Source of the DNA: Candidatus Nitrosopumilus sp.
GTDB lineage: Archaea > Thermoproteota > Nitrososphaeria > Nitrososphaerales > Nitrosopumilaceae
Length of the DNA stretch: 6,219 bases
Assembly: GCA_013203245.1 (NCBI GenBank)
Contig: JABMOR010000046.1
Coordinates: 1-6,219, forward strand
Direction: 5' to 3'
The notes below the pieces were generated by a model. The model was not told the DNA's origin, made no database searches, and saw only the letters and a program-made list of their open reading frames with translations. The translations under genes and the position numbers were made by a program. Below, one piece after another: positions 1 through 4,923 of this stretch; position 1 is the first letter of the stretch, and every line of letters begins with the position of its first letter.

Positions 1-1023
1 ATTCGTTCTCAGTTAGCAGAATTAGGTTTTGATCCTACAATTTATGATAAATCAATTTCTGAAGTTGAGACATTATTAGCTGCACAAGACATAATCAATT
101 TAGCAAAATTACTTTCAAAAATGTATGATTGTTTTTGTCCAGAACAATACGATAATGAATTAAACATTGACGCTCATAAAACAATTACAGCTGTAGAAAT
201 CGACCAACAATTACATGAAAATAATGATTCATTAGAAAACTATAGAATAATCTGCTCTTTTGGAACCGGTGGCACATCTGGTGGATTAAGTATCTACATG
301 AATCAAAAATATGGGAAAAAAGCAATACACATAGTGTTTCCAGTTCCAGGTCAAGATGTTGCAGGAATTAGAACAAAAGCAAAAGCAGATGGACTAAAGT
401 TGTACAATCCAGATGCATATGCTGCCCAACATGAAGTTGATTTTGGACAGGCAAAACATTTACTAAAATTTTTTGTAGATAAAGGTCACAATATTGGTGA
501 AAGTACAGCACTTGCATTGTATGCTATTTTAGAAATGGTAAGTGATGGGGATAAGGGGAAATTTATAGTTGTAGTAGCGGATGGTATAGAAAAATATAGA
601 AAAAATCTAGAAGCAATGTCAGCCAACAAGCGTATTCAAGTCTCTTTAGAAGAAGCAATAGATAGTATTCAAGAATATGATAAAATAATATGGGTCCATC
701 CATCATATACACCAAAAGAGGAAGGAATTGAAATTATTGCTAAATCTTTAGGTGTTGATAAAGAAAAAATTACAATACCAAAAGCAAGTATTATCAATCA
801 ATTATTATCAACACAGCAAATTCCAGAAGAATTAAGCAAAGATCTGGATGGATCTAAAGGTAAATCATTGCTAATTTGTATGGCTGGAAATACATCATTA
901 ATGACTGCTCAGGTACTTGCAAGTAAAGGCATAGTAACTGAAAGCTTGAATGGAGGCATAACAAATTTGCCTGAAGGACAAGGTAAAAACCCCGGTGAAT
1001 TTATCAAAGCAGCCACAGAATGA
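1..1023 (+). CDS. PLP-dependent (cysteine-synthase-like) enzyme with C-terminal rhodanese-like domain, 5'-partial
   Basis: The reading frame is open from base 1 to a TGA at 1021-1023 (340 visible codons), so the start and the lysine that would bind PLP lie outside the window. Visible residues 88-95 read GTGGTSGG, the PLP-phosphate loop of fold-type II enzymes (cysteine synthase/cystathionine beta-synthase family). Residues 166-200 (GESTALAL, then FIVVVADGIEKY) match the late part of that fold, where family members read GxSxGAAL and a hydrophobic strand before the final Ser/Asp loop. From about residue 208 to the end a second domain resembles rhodanese: ISLEEA-like opening, a candidate sulfur-carrying Cys at 293 in CMAGNTS, and LNGGI at 316-320. 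The usual Arg of the rhodanese loop is absent and the DVR strand reads WVH. By family knowledge the first domain does beta-replacement on serine/cysteine derivatives and the second transfers sulfane sulfur; pairing them suggests cytosolic cysteine/sulfur metabolism. Substrate is unknown. The PLP assignment is firm, the rhodanese one moderate. Confidence 0.85.
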   Translation: MRSQLAELGFDPTIYDKSISEVETLLAAQDIINLAKLLSKMYDCFCPEQYDNELNIDAHKTITAVEIDQQLHENNDSLENYRIICSFGTGGTSGGLSIYMNQKYGKKAIHIVFPVPGQDVAGIRTKAKADGLKLYNPDAYAAQHEVDFGQAKHLLKFFVDKGHNIGESTALALYAILEMVSDGDKGKFIVVVADGIEKYRKNLEAMSANKRIQVSLEEAIDSIQEYDKIIWVHPSYTPKEEGIEIIAKSLGVDKEKITIPKASIINQLLSTQQIPEELSKDLDGSKGKSLLICMAGNTSLMTAQVLASKGIVTESLNGGITNLPEGQGKNPGEFIKAATE

Positions 1024-1026
1024 ATC

Positions 1027-1482
1027 TTGAAATGTCTTTCAATTTCTCAACCATTTGCTGATTTAATTATTTCAGGAAAAAAAAGTATAGAATTAAGAAA
1101 TTGGAATACTAATTTCCGAGGAGAGTTTTTAGTTCATGCCCCATTAAAGATAAGAATTGATGATGCTAAGAGATTAAAAATTAATAAAAAATTTGTTACA
1201 GGTTCAATTATTGGTAAAGCTCAACTTTATGATGTAAAAAAATATAATTCAATAAAAGAAATTACTTTAGATCAAAAATTTCATTTCTCAAAAAAAAAAT
1301 TTCAAACCAAAACTTTTGGATTTTTATTAAAAAATGCAAAACCGTTAAGAATTCCAATTCCATGGAAAGGTCAATTGGGAATCTTTGATGTAAATTTTCC
1401 AAAAACCAAAATCAAAAATAAAGAAATTGTATCAGACATCATAGATGAAGAATATCGTTATCAGTGGATCGGACATCATTAG
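1027..1482 (+). CDS. ASCH-domain protein
   Basis: A 151-residue protein starting with TTG three bases after the stop of the upstream gene; no in-frame ATG fits the conserved N-terminus, and the ATG at 1032 is out of frame. The opening MKCLSISQPFADLI, then GKKSIELRNW at 17-26 and RGEFLVHA, is the ASCH signature (I-x-Q-P, GxKxxExRxW, RGxxxIHA). The C-terminal part KPLRIPIPWKGQLGIF is also typical of the family. ASCH domains have a PUA-like beta-barrel fold and are generally thought to bind RNA; one bacterial member (YqfB) hydrolyses N4-acetylcytidine, but nothing here proves that activity. The protein is very lysine-rich, which suits nucleic-acid binding. The 3-nt spacing indicates co-transcription and coupled translation with the PLP/rhodanese gene. 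The last bases run into the A/T-rich tbp promoter region. The domain call is strong, the biochemical role open. Confidence 0.87.
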   Translation: MKCLSISQPFADLIISGKKSIELRNWNTNFRGEFLVHAPLKIRIDDAKRLKINKKFVTGSIIGKAQLYDVKKYNSIKEITLDQKFHFSKKKFQTKTFGFLLKNAKPLRIPIPWKGQLGIFDVNFPKTKIKNKEIVSDIIDEEYRYQWIGHH

Positions 1483-1515
1483 AAAAATTTAAAATTTATA
1501 AAAAAATTTGGCTAG

Positions 1516-1526
1516 TATATATAAAG
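1516..1526 (+). promoter_or_regulatory. TATA box of tbp (upstream copy)
   Basis: The sequence TATATATAAAG is a near-ideal archaeal TATA box. Its centre is about 27 nt before the ATG at 1548, so transcription would begin at or just before the start codon and give a leaderless mRNA. The spacing supports the 1548 start over the longer upstream frame. Confidence 0.7.
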
Positions 1527-1528
1527 TC

Positions 1529-1538
1529 ATATATAAAG
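1529..1538 (+). promoter_or_regulatory. Second tandem TATA-like box, possible TBP autoregulatory site
   Basis: ATATATAAAG repeats the upstream box 12 bp further on, between that box and the start codon. Used as a promoter it would start RNA near 1559, inside the tbp frame, so it is unlikely to direct a full-length message. An inference is that TBP bound here blocks initiation from the first box. No experiment is visible; the role is speculative though the sequence is clear. Confidence 0.45.
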
Positions 1539-1547
1539 ACCCTCGAT

Positions 1548-2111
1548 ATGCCTCAAACAAAACCTATTGTTAGTATAGAAAACGTTGTTGCATCTGCATC
1601 AGTGGATCAAAAAATAGATCTTATTGAAATCACTAAAAAATTTCCAGATACAGAATACAATCCAGAACAATTTCCAGGACTTGTTTTTAGATTAACTAAA
1701 CCAAAAACTGCCACATTAATTTTTAGAACAGGAAAGATGGTGTGTACAGGAGCAAAATCTGAAGAGATGGCAATTAAAGCAGTCAATACAGTTGTTCAAA
1801 TGTTACGAAAAAGTAAAGTAAAAATAAAAAAAGATGCAATAATTACGGTTCAAAATATGGTAGCCTCAATTAATCTTGGTGGTAAAATCCATTTAGAAAA
1901 AGCGGCTCGAACTTTAGCTAGAAGTATGTATGAACCAGAACAATTTCCAGGACTAATTCACAGAATGCTTGATCCAAAAACAGTGATATTGTTATTTGCA
2001 TCAGGAAAACTAGTGTGTACAGGAGCAAAAAATGAATCAGATGTTTATCGTTCTGTTCACAATTTACATGCATTATTAGAAGAAAAGAATCTAATGATGT
2101 ATGATCAATGA
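1548..2111 (+). CDS. tbp: TATA-box-binding protein (TBP)
   Basis: A 187-residue archaeal TBP, the general factor that bends promoter DNA and, with TFB, recruits RNA polymerase. It consists of two imperfect repeats, about residues 7-88 and 97-180. Each has the pattern [N/E]PEQFPGL then a strand ending in F, GK and CTGAK. The four phenylalanines that kink TATA DNA are present at 42, 59, 133 and 150; each repeat partner is 91 residues apart, the same spacing as in yeast TBP (99/190, 116/207). The acidic C-terminal tail of many euryarchaeal TBPs is missing; the protein ends in LMMYDQ. ATG 1548 is chosen because it gives normal family length and sits about 27 nt after a strong TATA box; the in-frame ATG at 1464 would add 28 unrelated residues overlapping the ASCH gene. 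The two halves also share DNA identity. Identification is essentially certain. Confidence 0.97.
   Translation: MPQTKPIVSIENVVASASVDQKIDLIEITKKFPDTEYNPEQFPGLVFRLTKPKTATLIFRTGKMVCTGAKSEEMAIKAVNTVVQMLRKSKVKIKKDAIITVQNMVASINLGGKIHLEKAARTLARSMYEPEQFPGLIHRMLDPKTVILLFASGKLVCTGAKNESDVYRSVHNLHALLEEKNLMMYDQ
1662..2030 (+). repeat. Intragenic direct repeats in tbp
   Basis: The 20-mer ccagaacaatttccaggact occurs at 1662-1681 and 1935-1954, and the 18-mer gtgtgtacaggagcaaaa at 1740-1757 and 2013-2030. Both pairs are offset by exactly 273 nt (91 codons), matching the two TBP repeats. They reflect the ancient internal duplication plus strong residue conservation and A/T-rich codon preference, not a mobile or tandem repeat. 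Confidence 0.8.
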
Positions 2112-2130
2112 TTTTGGTGTATTTTAAAAA

Positions 2131-2352
2131 TTGACTAAAGATATGTTTGAGGAACAAAAGATCAAATTAACTCCTGAAACAGGCTTTGATTTAGTTGGGG
2201 TAGATTATTTTGAAGAACCAGGTAATCAGTTGTACCTAGTAGAGCATTTTGAAATGTATCAAGATGCTCTAAATGCAAAAAAGGATCGAAAAAATCAGGA
2301 TGAATATTTTGTGCTTTACAAAGGAACAGGAAATGAATTTTTCTGTAGATAG
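2131..2352 (+). CDS. Small hypothetical protein downstream of tbp
   Basis: A 73-residue frame beginning with TTG at 2131, 19 nt after the tbp stop; an in-frame ATG at 2143 would give 69 residues and cannot be excluded. I do not recognise a family. The protein is soluble and acidic-to-neutral, without a membrane segment, signal peptide or metal-binding cysteines. It shows probable beta strands (FDLVGVDYF, QLYLVEHF, EYFVLYKG) around a helix rich in Asp, Ala and Lys (EMYQDALNAKKDRKN), a compact mixed fold. A TATA-like TATTTTAAAA at 2120-2129 is too close to serve either start, so read-through from tbp is the more likely source of its mRNA. The reading frame has the same codon character as its neighbours and there is no competing gene, which is why I regard it as real. 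Confidence 0.65.
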   Translation: MTKDMFEEQKIKLTPETGFDLVGVDYFEEPGNQLYLVEHFEMYQDALNAKKDRKNQDEYFVLYKGTGNEFFCR

Positions 2353-2420
2353 ATTAGAAGAATCATAAAACTTTACTAAATTTTACACAATCTCTTATCA
2401 TTTGGTTTAAAAATCAAAAA

Positions 2421-2999
2421 ATGATGCCTGATGAAACAGGAGATTTAATCGATACATTATATGAAAAAGAAAACCCGATGGAATCTCAACAAATATCTAA
2501 ACAAATCATTCGTAATAGTCCAAAGGCAAAATATCAAATTTTTGATGAATCAGAGTTTACACGTGGAAGAGAGGTTCTAGGTGATCTTATTGTACATGGT
2601 ATGATGGCCTCAGGCGGTACTGATATTGACTGGTTAATTGAACATAGAGGAGGATTCATCATTTTAGAATTCAAGGGATTTCATAATGATAAAATCAACA
2701 TGGCAAAAGGCCAGATGATAGCATACGAAAAACTACATGAAAAATTAAACATGGCAACAAAATGTTATCTTTACGTAGTTGGATGTGATGATATTGATTT
2801 TTCTAATCCAGATTCAAAAATATGGATTTTTGAAATGGATCAATGGAAATCAGGTGCAATACCAAAGAATACTACGGACATTTATGGTGACGATACTGAT
2901 AAACAAAACAAATTCATTGTTTATCGTGAATATATGAATGAAATTAGTGTAGAGGAATTACGAGATTTGGTAGATTCACATTGGAAAGAATTTGAATAA
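2421..2999 (+). CDS. Putative RecB-like PD-(D/E)XK nuclease
   Basis: A 192-residue protein not matching a named family that I recall, but with a nuclease core at residues 43-105. Residues 65-70 read GGTDID (RecB-type GxxD with Asp70 as metal ligand). A strand then leads to EFK at 83-85 (the E-x-K catalytic pair), and QMIAY at 98-102 fits the QxxxY motif of RecB-family nucleases. Glu51, in the helix before, could be the motif I acid. Such domains cleave DNA or RNA with Mg2+. There is no helicase, membrane or DNA-binding domain; the C-terminal third is acidic and ends in a helix. ATG 2421 is followed by ATG 2424, and Met20 (2478) is a later candidate; TATA-like stretches at 2377-2388, 2394-2402 and 2406-2415 do not settle the start. 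Activity is inferred from motifs only. Its stop is 1 bp from the stop of the opposing gene. Confidence 0.8.
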   Translation: MMPDETGDLIDTLYEKENPMESQQISKQIIRNSPKAKYQIFDESEFTRGREVLGDLIVHGMMASGGTDIDWLIEHRGGFIILEFKGFHNDKINMAKGQMIAYEKLHEKLNMATKCYLYVVGCDDIDFSNPDSKIWIFEMDQWKSGAIPKNTTDIYGDDTDKQNKFIVYREYMNEISVEELRDLVDSHWKEFE

Positions 3000-3000
3000 A

Positions 3001-3690
3001 TTATGCAGTAAATGAAAATGTATCAGATTTTGTTTCTTTACCATTATCTACTTTGATTGTATAAGTGCCAGATTTTTCCCACCCTGCACCCCCTGCAATA
3101 GCTAAGGTTGAAAATTGCCCATCATTTTTCAACGATATTTGTTCTGTCCACACAAGTTTATTGTTTTGATTCTCTATTGATAGATTCACAGTTCCCATAG
3201 AATTTGATACACCACTGATTGAAATCAAATCCTTTTTGTTGTATGATTTTAAATCAGTTTGAATTGATAATGAAAGTGGAATATCACTAGATGAAGTATC
3301 AATTTTAGTAATTCCAGTTGTAAGACCGCTGAAAGAAACTGCTACTGCAATAATTATTACTAAAGCTAATCCACCAATACCAAGCATAATTTTTTTATTT
3401 TTTGATTTTGAATAAGATATTCGTGGCATCTCAGTTAGTAATGATTGAGTTTGTTGAATTTGCGGAATAGGAACATCAGAAACTATTGGTTTTTCTTCAA
3501 CATGAGGAGTTTGAGTAAATTCAGGTCTTTTTCCTAGATGTTTTTCAGCTAATTTTCTGACATAATTTCTTTCATAATTACTAATTACCTCATTATTCTC
3601 ACATGCTCTACAAATTTGCTTTAGAATTCTATCGTCTCCAAAATCCTTATCCAAAAGAGATTTTACATCATCCAATAACGGATCTGTCAT
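3001..3690 (-). CDS. Single-pass membrane protein with extracellular Ig-like domain
   Basis: A 229-residue protein in three parts. Residues 1-55 form a predicted helical cytoplasmic module with LLDKDFGDDRIL and NYERNYVRKLAEKHLG; I believe similar N-termini recur in thaumarchaeal membrane proteins, recalled from the pattern and not searched. Residues 56-95 are a Pro/Gln-rich linker. A basic KSKNKK at 95-100 precedes the only membrane span, about 101-121, which by the positive-inside rule puts the N-terminus in the cell and the C-terminus outside. Residues 139-229 look like an all-beta Ig-like domain of the type in thaumarchaeal surface proteins: YNKKDLISISG, VNLSIENQNNKLV, DGQFST, AGGAGWEKSGTYTIKV, then FSF at the end. 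It may anchor or sense the S-layer; the function is unknown. It is transcribed from its own TATA box 46 bp after the stop of the HTH gene. Confidence 0.8.
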   Translation of the reverse strand: MTDPLLDDVKSLLDKDFGDDRILKQICRACENNEVISNYERNYVRKLAEKHLGKRPEFTQTPHVEEKPIVSDVPIPQIQQTQSLLTEMPRISYSKSKNKKIMLGIGGLALVIIIAVAVSFSGLTTGITKIDTSSSDIPLSLSIQTDLKSYNKKDLISISGVSNSMGTVNLSIENQNNKLVWTEQISLKNDGQFSTLAIAGGAGWEKSGTYTIKVDNGKETKSDTFSFTA

Positions 3691-3711
3691 GTGTATTTTC
3701 TCTCAAATTGA

Positions 3712-3720
3712 TTATTTATG
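3712..3720 (-). promoter_or_regulatory. TATA box for the Ig-like membrane protein
   Basis: Read on the - strand this is CATAAATAA, centred about 26 nt upstream of the ATG at 3690. The distance is right for an archaeal promoter giving a leaderless or nearly leaderless mRNA, and it supports that start codon. Confidence 0.5.
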
Positions 3721-3736
3721 AATATATGTCAGATAG

Positions 3737-3913
3737 CTATTTTGTGTAGATTTTTTGGGCTTGAATTATGACTGTTCTAATGTAATCCTTAGCAGTGGAA
3801 TCAGTAACACCCATTTGCTTTGCTCTTTGGTAGAGATCAATTTCTTTAGGATTTAACAAATAGCACTTTAAAAGATAATTTAGTCTATGAGACCTTTTTT
3901 CATCACTTTTCAT
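3737..3913 (-). CDS. Small putative helix-turn-helix protein
   Basis: A 58-residue basic protein. Residues 9-20 (HRLNYLLKCYLL) form a first helix; residues 25-48, with DLYQRAKQMGVTDSTAKDYIRTV, fit a helix-turn-helix, the turn being MGVTD and the recognition helix STAKDYIRTV. It is too small for more than one DNA-binding domain, so it may dimerise or act as a partner for another factor. The frame stays open upstream to an ATG at 4021, but the added 36 residues (rich in Phe, Cys, Lys) look non-coding and would cover the P-II promoter. The ATG at 3913 is preferred because it begins the conserved-looking part and has a TATA-like sequence 24 nt upstream. It lies divergent from the P-II gene and upstream of the membrane protein, so it could regulate either; this is a guess. 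DNA binding itself is inferred from the motif. Confidence 0.7.
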   Translation of the reverse strand: MKSDEKRSHRLNYLLKCYLLNPKEIDLYQRAKQMGVTDSTAKDYIRTVIIQAQKIYTK

Positions 3914-3932
3914 AATTTTATTTTTCTTAGAG

Positions 3933-3941
3933 ACTAAAAAG
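3933..3941 (-). promoter_or_regulatory. Possible TATA box for the small HTH gene
   Basis: Read on the - strand this is CTTTTTAGT, centred about 24 nt before the ATG at 3913. The match is moderate and the region is A/T-rich, so chance is a real alternative. Confidence 0.35.
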
Positions 3942-4008
3942 CCCAAAGGATTATGACATAACCAACTAGATTCCAATGTATCATAAAATTTGAATAAAAA
4001 CATATGAT

Positions 4009-4019
4009 CTTTTTTAAAC
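4009..4019 (+). promoter_or_regulatory. TATA box of the P-II-like gene
   Basis: CTTTTTTAAAC lies with its centre 27 nt before the ATG at 4041 and 21 nt before the ATG at 4035. Archaeal spacing favours 4041 as start of a leaderless message. Confidence 0.5.
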
Positions 4020-4040
4020 AATACTAGAAAAAGAATGGAA

Positions 4041-4382
4041 ATGAAACGAATTGAGGCAACTGTTCAAGCAACCAAAATTGGTGCAGTAACTGAAGCAATA
4101 AATGATATTGTGGGAGGATACACCATTCTGGAAGGAAAAGGTAGAGGTTCTGGAGCCAGACAAGAAATGAGATCTGGTAGAGGAACAGGCACTATTACTG
4201 CAGAATTCAACCAAGTTGCAACTGTTAGTACAATTGTAGATGATTCTAATGTTGAAAAAGTATCTTCAGCAATTGCAAATGCAGCTTTCACAGGGAAAGG
4301 CGGAGATGGAATCATCACCACAACTAATGTTGAAACTGCTCTAAATATCGCATCTAAAAAGAGTGGTTCTGAAGCCCTCTAA
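4041..4382 (+). CDS. Divergent P-II (GlnB/GlnK-like) signalling protein
   Basis: A 113-residue protein with the P-II fold: MKRIEATVQ at the start, a T-loop-like segment, IVDDSNVEKVSSAIANAAFTGKGGDG (the strand-helix and B-loop region), and a C-terminal SGSEAL like the family's GxxAL. P-II proteins are trimers that read ATP/ADP and 2-oxoglutarate and control nitrogen transport and metabolism through the T-loop. Here key residues differ. By alignment to E. coli GlnB, Gln39 is Gly, Tyr51 is missing (no Tyr in the Gly/Arg-rich loop GARQEMRSGRGTGT), and the phosphate-binding Lys90, Arg101 and Arg103 are Ile, Asn and Ala. It may therefore bind another ligand or sense without uridylylation. ATG 4041 aligns with Met1 of GlnB and fits the TATA spacing; ATG 4035 would add two residues. 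No amtB or glutamine synthetase gene is adjacent. Family membership is secure, the regulatory target unknown. Confidence 0.85.
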   Translation: MKRIEATVQATKIGAVTEAINDIVGGYTILEGKGRGSGARQEMRSGRGTGTITAEFNQVATVSTIVDDSNVEKVSSAIANAAFTGKGGDGIITTTNVETALNIASKKSGSEAL

Positions 4383-4397
4383 TCATTTTCTTTTATC
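4383..4397 (+). terminator. T-rich probable terminator of the P-II-like gene
   Basis: Directly after the TAA the + strand carries two runs of four T (tcattttcttttatc). Archaeal RNA polymerase stops at such oligo-T tracts without needing a hairpin, and no + strand gene follows. Confidence 0.45.
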
Positions 4398-4435
4398 AAA
4401 ATTATACAATACGACAATTAATGAAAATTAAACTG

Positions 4436-4483
4436 CTGAGAGGTTAACTACTCCTCTCAGGGGTGTTATCCTTTTGGAGGACA
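4436..4483. terminator. Double hairpin in the convergent gap, possible bidirectional terminator or small RNA
   Basis: Hairpin 1 pairs CTGAGAGG (4436-4443) with CCTCTCAG (4453-4460), a perfect 8-bp stem with a 9-nt loop. After GGG, hairpin 2 pairs TGTTATCC (4464-4471) with GGAGGACA (4476-4483) around TTTT, with one G-T pair and one mismatch. A T-run follows on the + strand (4484-4490), and on the - strand hairpin 1 is followed by a T-rich stretch. Lying between the converging P-II and Lrp-like genes, it is best read as a two-way terminator; a small structured RNA is the alternative. The rest of the gap (4383-4543) shows no convincing gene. Confidence 0.45.
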
Positions 4484-4543
4484 TATTTTTGAAGGGATAT
4501 TTAGTATTACAATTTGAGTATAAAAGTAAAGGATTTTGAAGAA

Positions 4544-4783
<240 letters not shown>

Positions 4784-4808
4784 TTATGATTCAAATCCTA
4801 TTTTCATA

Positions 4809-4817
4809 CATAAAATA
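4809..4817 (-). promoter_or_regulatory. TATA box of the Lrp-like sensor gene
   Basis: On the - strand this reads TATTTTATG, centred about 30 nt before the TTG start at 4783, consistent with an almost leaderless transcript. It supports independent transcription from the dus gene. The remainder of the 140-bp gap (4784-4923) shows only a weak inverted repeat, TCATCC (4878-4883) with GGATGA (4906-4911), that could help end dus transcription. Confidence 0.45.
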
Positions 4818-4923
4818 CACTCTTGAAATATATAAGAATAGTCCAATTTGCGTAAAAATTCAGCATAAAATGTAGTCTCATCCTAAACAAATGTAAAGAG
4901 ATTTCGGATGATTGGTGATATTT

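Noticed and set aside
1464..1547. Upstream extension of the tbp frame to an ATG at 1464 (28 extra residues)
   Set aside because: The extra residues are not TBP-like, overlap the ASCH gene and the TATA boxes, and the ATG at 1548 gives family length with ideal promoter spacing.
1918..2157. 79-codon open frame on the - strand
   Set aside because: It is antisense to tbp and the following gene, and its product has no recognisable pattern.
3914..4021. 36-residue N-terminal extension of the small HTH protein
   Set aside because: The residues look untranslated, and the extension would cover the TATA box of the divergent P-II-like gene.
4014..4321. Two - strand open frames opposite the P-II-like gene
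   Set aside because: Both are antisense shadows of a clear P-II-family gene; their composition is Ser/Cys/Phe- or Pro-rich with no family features.
4421..4447. Eight-codon frame MKIKLLRG just before the hairpins, resembling a leader peptide
   Set aside because: No + strand gene follows for it to regulate, it has no SD site, and so short a frame is expected by chance.
4430..4490. Possible TPP riboswitch because of CTGAGA near a purine-rich stem
   Set aside because: The other conserved TPP segments, including ACCTGAT and the GGATAATACC-like part, are absent, and no thiamine gene follows.
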